DNA from: Polyangiaceae bacterium
GTDB taxonomy: Bacteria > Myxococcota_A > Polyangia > Polyangiales > Polyangiaceae
DNA: 46,050 bases
NCBI GenBank assembly: GCA_029261965.1
Contig: JAJDAH010000424.1
Span: 1-46,050 of the forward strand
Direction: 5' to 3'
Part shown: positions 39,653 to 46,050 of the stretch, piece after piece
Position numbering within the stretch: position 1 is the first letter of the stretch
Layout: the number at the start of each line of letters is the position of its first letter
Translations under genes and position numbers: made by a program
The notes under the pieces: generated by a model
The model's input: the letters and a program-made list of their open reading frames with translations, nothing else
Databases searched by the model: none
What the model was told of the DNA's origin: nothing

Positions 39653-40261
39653 TCAGTTCACCTCTCGACAGGGATCTTTTTTCAGCGGAGCGAGCAGGTG
39701 CTCCCACAAGAACTCGTGCACCGGACCGAGCTCGCATCCGGTCATGACGCGCTGGACCATCAAACCGTCGACGACGCTCCGCGCGAGCCGCGTCAACGCT
39801 TGGGCGTCGCAGTCGTGCACGATGCCGAGCCGGACGCCCTCGCGGATCCGCTCTTCGAGAACCTGACGCTGTCGTTCAAAGGCGGCGTTGCCGATATCGA
39901 TGATGTGCTTCATGCGACCAGCTCCCCCGGCCGCGAGGGCCTGAGTCAGGAACACGACCCGCTCTTCTGCGCCATGATGAAATTCGTGCACTGCGCAGAT
40001 ACGCGCGTAGAGCTGGTCTATCGGGTGCTCGTGCTCGGCCATGCGCTCGACCACGAAGCGAGCTTGCTCGGCGAGCAGATCTTGGAGCGCCGCTTCGACG
40101 ATGATCGCCCGATCGGGAAAGTAGTAGAGCAAGGTCGGCCGCTTGAGCTCGAGGGCTTCGGCGAGACGGGTGGTCGAGATGTGCAACCCTTCGCGGCCGA
40201 GCACGTCGACGGCTTGTCGCGCCAATTCGACCCTCTTCTCCCTATCGACTGGCCGCGCCAT
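39653..40261 (-). CDS. TetR-family transcriptional regulator
   Basis: A 202-residue protein. The N-terminal DNA-binding domain (about 9-57) has the TetR form: DVLGREGLHISTTRLAEALELKRPTLLYYFPDR. The C-terminal helices form a ligand pocket of unknown specificity. It precedes the S1P-lyase-like gene by one base (operon) and diverges from the lipoprotein gene at 40397 over a 135-base gap that should hold its operator. It probably represses its own operon and responds to a lipid-like ligand, but this is inference. Confidence 0.9.
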   Translation of the reverse strand: MARPVDREKRVELARQAVDVLGREGLHISTTRLAEALELKRPTLLYYFPDRAIIVEAALQDLLAEQARFVVERMAEHEHPIDQLYARICAVHEFHHGAEERVVFLTQALAAGGAGRMKHIIDIGNAAFERQRQVLEERIREGVRLGIVHDCDAQALTRLARSVVDGLMVQRVMTGCELGPVHEFLWEHLLAPLKKDPCREVN

Positions 40262-40396
40262 TTCCCGACGTTTTGTCAGATAACCGTGAGACGGGCGTTC
40301 GTCAATTCGTTTCCGTCACGGCCCGCCGCTTCGCCCCAATGGCTTTCCCCCAGCACGCCGAATGCCTAAGAACCCAATACCTCAACGGAGACCCGA

Positions 40397-41020
40397 ATGA
40401 ATCGACAACGGATCAACGTCGCCGCAGCGGTTGGGCTCGTGTGCCTCGCGGGCCTCGGCTGCAAGAGCTTGACCGGTGGTGGCAAGAGCGAGCTCACCTT
40501 CACCCACAGCAAGGTCAAAGAGACCAAAGCCGAGATCAAAGCGGGCCACACCTACGCATCGACGAAAACATTCACCAAGCCCGATGGCAAAGGCGGCTAC
40601 GAACGCAATGCCGCCGCCATCATCCACGTGGTCGTGGCGAACCATCCGCTCGACTCGAGCTTCGGGCTTCGCACGCTGGGAACACTGCCCAAGGCCGCGG
40701 GCGAGGTCAAAGTCCAATTCTCCCTCGTCGGCAAAGACGGTACCTCCGGCAAGGAAAGCGATGCCGCCCCCGAGGTGGGTGTCTACACGGCCAAAGCCGA
40801 TCGTTTCATGAAGGTCGAGTCCGTCGGCATCCTCGCACACGACGGCAGTGCTGGAACGAAGAACTGGTTCAACAGCACCAAGCTCGACGGGCAAGTGGAG
40901 ATCACGAGCGCCGACGACGGGAAGATCGAAGGCAAGATCGACGTCAACGACGGTGAGGCGAAGCTGTCGGGCAACTTCGTCGCCACACTCGGCAAGGGCG
41001 CGGCGCCAGAAAAAAATTGA
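40397..41020 (+). CDS. Small lipoprotein of unknown function
   Basis: A 207-residue protein with GGAG upstream of the ATG. The signal ends AGLGC (Cys22). The mature part is beta rich and Lys rich, with an early strand block (ELTFTHSKVKETKAEI), AAIIHVVVANHPLDSS, EVKVQFSLVGKD and a final GQVEITSADDGKIEGKIDVND repeat-like stretch. I do not recognise the fold. The next lipoprotein gene starts one base after this stop. Confidence 0.82.
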   Translation: MNRQRINVAAAVGLVCLAGLGCKSLTGGGKSELTFTHSKVKETKAEIKAGHTYASTKTFTKPDGKGGYERNAAAIIHVVVANHPLDSSFGLRTLGTLPKAAGEVKVQFSLVGKDGTSGKESDAAPEVGVYTAKADRFMKVESVGILAHDGSAGTKNWFNSTKLDGQVEITSADDGKIEGKIDVNDGEAKLSGNFVATLGKGAAPEKN

Positions 41021-41021
41021 G

Positions 41022-41327
41022 ATGAAGCGACTACTCCTTCGCACGACGGTGCTGGCCATGGGTGCGCTCCTCACGACCATGCTGAGTTGTGGTGGAACGG
41101 ACACGAGCGGCTGGGAATGCGCTTCATCGCCCGACGGGGCCGCGTGCACTTGCCGTTTAATGCAGAGTCCCGGTGGCGGGCAGCCCGTGGACAAGTGCCC
41201 GCGCTTGCCCTGTTGCCAACGAACCATGTTCAGCGATGGCGCAGGCGAATGCAGCTGTTGGACGCAGTCCGGCACTGCGGACTGCGTGGCAGCGGCGGGC
41301 GCGGAGATCGTCAGCCGCTGCCCCTGA
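41022..41327 (+). CDS. Small Cys-rich lipoprotein
   Basis: A 101-residue protein. The signal ends TMLSC (Cys23). The mature 78 residues carry nine more cysteines (GWECASSPDGAACTC, CPRLPCCQ, GECSCW, DCVAAAG, SRCP), a likely disulfide-rich fold. Its ATG is one base after the previous stop, with no independent ribosome binding site needed if translation is coupled. Function unknown. Confidence 0.8.
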   Translation: MKRLLLRTTVLAMGALLTTMLSCGGTDTSGWECASSPDGAACTCRLMQSPGGGQPVDKCPRLPCCQRTMFSDGAGECSCWTQSGTADCVAAAGAEIVSRCP

Positions 41328-41354
41328 GTCGCTCGCAAGGGTTATACTCGGCGC

Positions 41355-42470
41355 ATGTCCTTGCGCGTCCAGCTCGTCATCCTTGCTTCTACTTTGGCGC
41401 TCGGCTGCGGAAGCAGCGGGAGCTCCGACGACGGGGTCGGCGGATCCGCTGGAACCTCGGGCACCGCTGGTTCTCCAGGCACCGCCGGCTCTCCAGGCAC
41501 CGGTGGCGGCACGGGCGCACCGCGGTTCCAATACGATCCCCCCGGCGAGCGCGGTCCATTCCAGGTGGGGGTGCTCGCGAAGAGCCTGGTCGACGAGTCG
41601 CGAGACGAGCGGCTCGGCATGGGCGAGAAGCGCACTCTGGCAACGGTTATTTGGTATCCGGCAGGCGAATCAGCGCGCGGCCAGCCCGGTTCGGCCGTTG
41701 GTGAAGGCGGCGTCGAGAACGCAATGATCGCCGGAGAGGGGCGCTTCCCTCTGGTCGTCTTTTCTCACGGCAACAGCGGCGTCAACATCCAGTCGTCTTT
41801 CCTCACTACCCACTTGGCGTCCCACGGGTACGTGGTGATCAGCGCGGATCACACGTTCAACACCCTCGGCAACAACCTCGCGGGGCTCACCGAGGAGACA
41901 CTCGTGGATCGCGTGGCCGACGTCAGGTTCCTCGTCGACGTGATGACCGAGCTCGATCAGAGCGACCCCGACGGCATGTTCACCGGGAGAGTCGACGTCG
42001 AGCTGGTCGGCATCAGCGGACACTCCTTCGGAGGCGTGACGACGCTGCGCGCCATGGGAGAAGACCCGCGCTTCGATGTGGGGGCGCCGCTGACCGCAGG
42101 CGGTACGACGAGCTTCCCGAACGTCGTCACGAACCCGACGATGCATTTCTTAGCGACCGACGACGCCACCGTGACCGCCGTGGGCAACCAGTTCATCGAA
42201 ACGATGTACCAAAACTCCGCGGGCCCGAAGATGCTGCTGCGGGTCGAATCCGCGGGGCACTTCTCGTTCACGATCATCTGCGAGCTCATCCCCGACTTCG
42301 GCGACGGCTGCGGCGGGCCCTTCATCGACTCGAAGATGGTGCACGACGTGACGAACTTCTACGAAACCGCACTGTTCGGCTTCTATCTCAAAGACGTGGC
42401 CGAATACGCCGACGACCTCACCTCGACGCCGTTCAACTTCGTGCAAGTCGAGCGAAGCGGAATGCCCTGA
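41355..42470 (+). CDS. Alpha/beta hydrolase lipoprotein
   Basis: A 371-residue protein. The signal ends LALGC (Cys18), then a short Gly/Ser/Thr linker to about 55. The alpha/beta hydrolase domain has oxyanion-region FSHGNSGVNIQ, the nucleophile elbow GISGHSFGG with Ser224, and a late SAGHFSF containing the probable catalytic His. The layout resembles bacterial PAF-acetylhydrolase/dienelactone-hydrolase-type esterases. The substrate is probably an extracellular ester. It starts 27 bases after the previous lipoprotein gene and likely shares its transcript. Confidence 0.88.
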   Translation: MSLRVQLVILASTLALGCGSSGSSDDGVGGSAGTSGTAGSPGTAGSPGTGGGTGAPRFQYDPPGERGPFQVGVLAKSLVDESRDERLGMGEKRTLATVIWYPAGESARGQPGSAVGEGGVENAMIAGEGRFPLVVFSHGNSGVNIQSSFLTTHLASHGYVVISADHTFNTLGNNLAGLTEETLVDRVADVRFLVDVMTELDQSDPDGMFTGRVDVELVGISGHSFGGVTTLRAMGEDPRFDVGAPLTAGGTTSFPNVVTNPTMHFLATDDATVTAVGNQFIETMYQNSAGPKMLLRVESAGHFSFTIICELIPDFGDGCGGPFIDSKMVHDVTNFYETALFGFYLKDVAEYADDLTSTPFNFVQVERSGMP

Positions 42471-42688
42471 CGGGAGCCCCGACAGGAGACACACCCCGGC
42501 CACGACCAGTCTCGGGCCGGGAGGATGTATCTGGCTTCGACGTCGGACCGAAGACGAGCCGCCTTGATGGACTCCTTCGAGATGCCCCGAAGATCGCGGG
42601 CAGCACGGCAATCGATCACGGAATCGCGTCCGCGCTGGAAGCACGCCTATTTCGGCAGCCCGGGCGCGTAGGGCCATAATGCGCCGGC

Positions 42689-44848
42689 TTGACTGACCCA
42701 CCCGGATCCGAACGTGGCGAGCCGCGCGCGCCCGGAGCGCGTCCGGCAGTGATCGTCGGCACCCCAGCGACCATCGTGCTCGGCGGGGCCGCGACGCTGT
42801 TCGTCGAGCTCGCGCTGATTCGGTACGTGCCGGGGCAGATGCGGGTGCTCGGGTACTTCACCAACTTCGTATTGCTCGCCGCGTTCCTGGGCTTCGGCGT
42901 CGGAATGATCGCCGCCCGACGGTGGCCCAGCCTGCGCTGGCTGTCGCGCCTAGCGCCCCTCGCGCTGCTCACCGTCGTCGGCATCACCGAGCTCGGCACG
43001 ACGCTTCGGGTCTTGCCGACGAGCGAGCATTTTCTTTTTGTCGAGTTTCGGGAAGCGGGGCGCGAGCTTCCGCTCGAAGTTTTTCTAGCCCTGAGCTTCT
43101 TCGTGCTCGCGTGCTGCTTTGCGCCCCTCGGGCACTACGTCGGTCGAACTCTCGACGGAGATGGACCACTCCTGCGCTATGGGCTCAACATCGCCGGCAG
43201 CCTGCTCGGCATCGCCGTCTTTTTCGTACTGTCGGCCGTCGCGAGTCCGCCTTGGTCGTGGATGCTGTTGGCCGCCTGTTTCACGCTCGTGGGTGTGCTC
43301 GACGCGCGTTCGGTCTGGCGCGCCGTGAGCCTCGTCGCCGTCGTGGCCGTCGTCGTGCTTTCGTGGCGGGCGACGCGCGACTCGACGTGGTCGCCCTACC
43401 AGAAGATCAGCACCGGAACGCTTCGTCTCGACCCGAAAGAGGGGATCGTCCCCGAATGGCAGCTGCGGACCCTGAGCGAGCAGCAGCGCCGCCGAATCGT
43501 CGAGCTGCCCAAAGAAGAAGGTTTCGTGATTCGGGTCAACGAGGACTCGTATCAGAAACCGGTGGACCTGAGCGAGCGAGCGGTGGCCAAGCACCCCGCG
43601 CTCCGGGCCACGCAAATTCAGTACGACACTCCGTTTCGGGTGAAGAAGCCCGCCGGAAGCGTGCTCGTGCTCGGCGCGGGCGCGGGAAACGACGTGGCGG
43701 CCGCGCTCAGGGCGAGCGCGACTCACGTCGATGCCGTCGAAATCGATCCCGAGATCCTCCGACTCGGCGCCGCGCACCCCGAACGGCCATATTCGGACGC
43801 CCGCGTCGAGGTGCACGTCGACGATGCCCGCAGCTTTCTGCTTCGGACCGATCGTCGATACGACACCATCCTGTTCGGACTTCTCGATTCCCACGTTCTC
43901 ATGAGCAGCCGCAGCACGGTGCGGCTCGATTCGTTCGTGTTCACCAAAGAGAGCTTCGCCCTCGCCCGGCAGAGACTCGCCCCGGGTGGCGTGATGTTCG
44001 TGAGCCACGCGGTCGGAACCCCGTGGTTCTTCGACCGAATGCGCTCGACCCTCGCCGCAGCGTTCGACAAGCGCCCCCTCGTCGTCTCGGACCACGTGTT
44101 TCATCCCATCGGTTTCATCTACGCCTCCGGCGATCCGGTCCCCGAAGGCAAACCGCTGACCGTTGGCTCGACTCTTCTCGAAGACGATTGGCCGTTCGTG
44201 TACCTGAGCCGACGCACGATTCCCGTCGACTACCTCGTCGCCATGGCGATCATGGCGCTGATCGCGCTGCTGACGGTGCGCGGCGTTTCCGGAAAGGGCA
44301 ACCGCGGGGTCGATCTTCATTTTTTCGCGCTCGGCGCTGGTTTCCTTCTGCTCGAGACCCGCGGGCTCTCGGTGCTCGCGGTTCTCATCGGCTCGACCTG
44401 GGCGGTCACTTCCGCCGTTTTCGCCGGCGTACTGACGATGGCGCTCTTGGCCACTTCTTTGGGCGCACGGCTGGCGCGCACCGGAAATACGATGCTCCCA
44501 CGGTCGGTCTACTTGGCGCTCGCCGCAACGCTCGTTCTGAGCTTCGTCGTCCCCGTCGGCAGCTTCGCCGGGTTGCCGCTGCCCATCGCGGTGCTCTCGG
44601 CCACGCTGCTCGTGTCACTCCCGCTGTTCGCCAGTGGCACCGTGTTCGCGCTGAGTCTCGACCGAACCGGGTCCGCGGATCGCGCCTTGGCGTCGAATCT
44701 CCTTGGCGCGATGGCCGGCGGTCTACTCGAATACACCTCGATGCTCATCGGGTTTCGGGCCCTGGTTCTCGTGGCCGCGTTCTTCTATGTCATCGCGCTC
44801 TTCACCGACGTGCGCGCGCGGCGGCCGTCTACAGCTTCGGCGGAGTAG
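42689..44848 (+). CDS. Polytopic membrane protein with spermidine synthase-like domain
   Basis: A 719-residue protein; the start TTG 42689 has no clear ribosome binding site and a GTG about 20 codons later is an alternative. The first 230 residues hold about seven membrane helices, the middle (about 240-500) a Rossmann domain, and the C-terminal 200 residues about seven more helices. The Rossmann part has VLVLGAGAGNDVAAAL and DAVEIDPEI, matching spermidine synthase (PF01564), but the usual GGGDG is GAGAGND and the YDxIxxDxxDP segment is TILFGLLDSH, lacking the catalytic Asp. So polyamine synthesis is unlikely; it may be a SAM-binding sensor or a different transferase. It tail-overlaps the DUF4139 gene by 20 bases. 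Confidence 0.85.
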   Translation: MTDPPGSERGEPRAPGARPAVIVGTPATIVLGGAATLFVELALIRYVPGQMRVLGYFTNFVLLAAFLGFGVGMIAARRWPSLRWLSRLAPLALLTVVGITELGTTLRVLPTSEHFLFVEFREAGRELPLEVFLALSFFVLACCFAPLGHYVGRTLDGDGPLLRYGLNIAGSLLGIAVFFVLSAVASPPWSWMLLAACFTLVGVLDARSVWRAVSLVAVVAVVVLSWRATRDSTWSPYQKISTGTLRLDPKEGIVPEWQLRTLSEQQRRRIVELPKEEGFVIRVNEDSYQKPVDLSERAVAKHPALRATQIQYDTPFRVKKPAGSVLVLGAGAGNDVAAALRASATHVDAVEIDPEILRLGAAHPERPYSDARVEVHVDDARSFLLRTDRRYDTILFGLLDSHVLMSSRSTVRLDSFVFTKESFALARQRLAPGGVMFVSHAVGTPWFFDRMRSTLAAAFDKRPLVVSDHVFHPIGFIYASGDPVPEGKPLTVGSTLLEDDWPFVYLSRRTIPVDYLVAMAIMALIALLTVRGVSGKGNRGVDLHFFALGAGFLLLETRGLSVLAVLIGSTWAVTSAVFAGVLTMALLATSLGARLARTGNTMLPRSVYLALAATLVLSFVVPVGSFAGLPLPIAVLSATLLVSLPLFASGTVFALSLDRTGSADRALASNLLGAMAGGLLEYTSMLIGFRALVLVAAFFYVIALFTDVRARRPSTASAE

Positions 44849-46049
44849 CCGACTCCACAGCCGCGTCGTTGAGCTTCAAAAGCTCGGCCTCGACTTCCTC
44901 GAGCTTCGACTCGACCGCTTCGTCGAACGTTTCGAGCTTGCGACTCAACTTGCTGAGGGAATCCTCGAGCTCGAGAATGCGAGTGACCAGGGGATTCGCG
45001 CCCGCTGGCGACCCGCTCTTGTCGCCGAGCGCCTGGAGGTGTCCCCGCATCCGCTCGAGATCCTCTTTGAGCCGGGCGATCTCCTTTTCGGTCGATTGAC
45101 GCTCCTCACGAATCTTCTCGACTCCTTCGAGCAGGTCGGCAGCTTTGCCTAGCGTCTTCTGCTCGTGTGCGGAAAGCGTGGCGATCTTCGACATCTCCCG
45201 CGTCTTTTCCGACCGAAGGCTCGAGAGTGTGGTGGAGCGCTCGAGCGCTTCGTCGATCTGAACCTGCCGCTTCACCTTCTTGCTCGGCGCCAGTTTGAAC
45301 ACCGCCAGGGGTTGGCCTTTTTCTTCGTCGAAGTCGGTGGCGTCGACGCCGGCAACGGTGGCGTTCTTCACGATGTACAGGACCACGTAGACGGTTCGGA
45401 CGGCTCCGCTTCGGTTCTCGAACTCGTACTCCCGCTCGTGGTGGCGCACGAAGTGCTCGCGGAGCCGGCCATCTTCGAATCTGACTTTGCGGATCTCGTC
45501 TTTGCTCGTCGCTTCGAGCACTTCGAACTCGACGTCGAGGTCCACACCGAACGTCACGAACGCCCGTTCGCGAGGCTTGAGCCGCCGGAGGCCGGTCTCC
45601 CCCGAAAAGCCCGTCGCTTCGTAGACCGTGACGGGCCCCGTTGGCAGGGTCTGACCCGTCAAGTTCACGACGCGTGCCGCGCTTCGTCCCTGGCCCTCGT
45701 CACCGTCGAACCAAGTCAAGCGACGCGCCTCGACCTCGGCCCGTGTGAACGGCACCAGTGCCGAGCCGTGGGCACGCAGGTCGAGCGTTTTTGCGAGCCG
45801 ATAGCTGAACAGAGCACCGCTTTCCACGCCGGTGGCCTGAGCGATGTCCGCGAGGTTCCCGATGCTGATCTCCTGACTCTCCGCTTCGCTGATGCTCGTG
45901 CGGCCCATGCGAACACGTGGTGCGCGGGTGCGGTGACTGCCGCCGAGCCTCCCGTGGCCCGAGCCGAAACCTTGTCCGGTCCCGACGCCGACGTCGTCGA
46001 GATGGTCGCCCCAGATCTGATCCGGCGTCTTGTCCGCAAGCTGCGGCAC
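44829..46049 (-). CDS. DUF4139-domain protein with C-terminal coiled coil (5' end outside window)
   Basis: The frame is open to the right edge; a GTG at 46049 is the first possible start but the family has an N-terminal domain, so the true start is beyond the window. Residues seen include LFSYRLAKTLDLRAHGSALVPFTR, TGQTLPTGPVTVYEATGFSGE and REYEFENRSG, the all-beta DUF4139 domain of mucoidy-inhibitor-like proteins. The last 150 residues are predicted coiled coil (ARLKEDLERMRGHLQAL, SKLEEVEAELLKLND). Proteins of this type are often envelope associated. Function is poorly known. Confidence 0.83.
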   Translation of the reverse strand: MPQLADKTPDQIWGDHLDDVGVGTGQGFGSGHGRLGGSHRTRAPRVRMGRTSISEAESQEISIGNLADIAQATGVESGALFSYRLAKTLDLRAHGSALVPFTRAEVEARRLTWFDGDEGQGRSAARVVNLTGQTLPTGPVTVYEATGFSGETGLRRLKPRERAFVTFGVDLDVEFEVLEATSKDEIRKVRFEDGRLREHFVRHHEREYEFENRSGAVRTVYVVLYIVKNATVAGVDATDFDEEKGQPLAVFKLAPSKKVKRQVQIDEALERSTTLSSLRSEKTREMSKIATLSAHEQKTLGKAADLLEGVEKIREERQSTEKEIARLKEDLERMRGHLQALGDKSGSPAGANPLVTRILELEDSLSKLSRKLETFDEAVESKLEEVEAELLKLNDAAVESATPPKL

Positions 46050-46050
46050 C

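Noticed and set aside
40262-40396. TetR operator in the divergent gap
   Set aside because: CGTG/ACGG and CCGT/CACG pieces are present but need a 2-base bulge; no clean palindrome, so no site is called.
42471-42688. Possible small gene in the 218-base gap before the membrane protein
   Set aside because: No frame shows a start with ribosome binding site and protein-like composition; nothing recognised.
42922-45099. 725-codon plus-strand open frame in another phase
   Set aside because: Arg-rich shadow of the membrane protein at 42689, which has helices and a SAM motif in its own frame.

Overview
The window is GC-rich bacterial DNA with dense gene packing. Several features point to a predatory or social member of the Myxococcota, most likely class Polyangia: many lipoproteins whose lipidated cysteine is followed by a long Gly/Ser/Thr linker, MopE-like CNGxDDDCDG motifs, a eukaryotic-like Ser/Thr kinase plus a degenerate kinase, and frequent GTG/TTG starts. 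This placement is inferred from gene content; there is no rRNA or marker gene here. I see no tRNA, rRNA, CRISPR array, insertion sequence or phage gene.

Left part (1-8234): a Cys-rich lipoprotein running off the left edge (start at 1500, minus strand), a hemerythrin-domain protein, a MopE-like lipoprotein, a membrane-anchored thioredoxin-like protein, a small lipoprotein with a run of nine G, then a small protein joining an MYND-like zinc finger to a histone fold. A Ser/Thr kinase with a multi-pass membrane tail follows, with a repeat-containing surface lipoprotein 14 bases downstream.

Middle-left (8223-21417) is a long minus-strand block, read from right to left: a LolD-type ABC ATPase, a methyltransferase, a polytopic GT-C-like membrane protein, a Cys-rich lipoprotein, a zinc-ribbon methyltransferase, a small lipoprotein, a sulfatase fused to an SRPBCC domain, a class I photolyase, a duplicated FtsX/MacB permease and another methyltransferase. 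The permease probably needs an ATPase like the one 9 kb upstream, but they are not adjacent. A METTL21-like methyltransferase starts divergently from the ATPase and is followed by a stand-alone receiver domain.

Middle-right (22712-27948): a glutaminyl cyclase lipoprotein 6 bases behind a 2-oxoglutarate/Fe(II) oxygenase, a Gly-rich lipoprotein, a glutathione S-transferase, a GYF_2-domain protein and an unrecognised small protein.

Right part: 28041-36817 is a plus-strand run of five genes: a degenerate transmembrane kinase, two SGNH hydrolases overlapping by 10 bases, a Tat-exported GMC oxidoreductase lipoprotein and a Tat-exported GH94-like lipoprotein overlapping by 4 bases. I read this as an envelope or extracellular glycan-modifying set. 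Then come a sulfotransferase and an APS kinase in divergent orientation (a PAPS-linked pair), a TetR regulator with a sphingosine-1-phosphate-lyase-like PLP enzyme, three consecutive lipoproteins ending in an alpha/beta hydrolase, a polytopic spermidine-synthase-like protein, and a DUF4139 protein cut by the right edge.

The most unusual items are the zinc-finger/histone-fold protein (4003-4515), the sulfatase-SRPBCC fusion (13374-15617), the degenerate kinase heading the envelope set, and the exported GH94-like protein.
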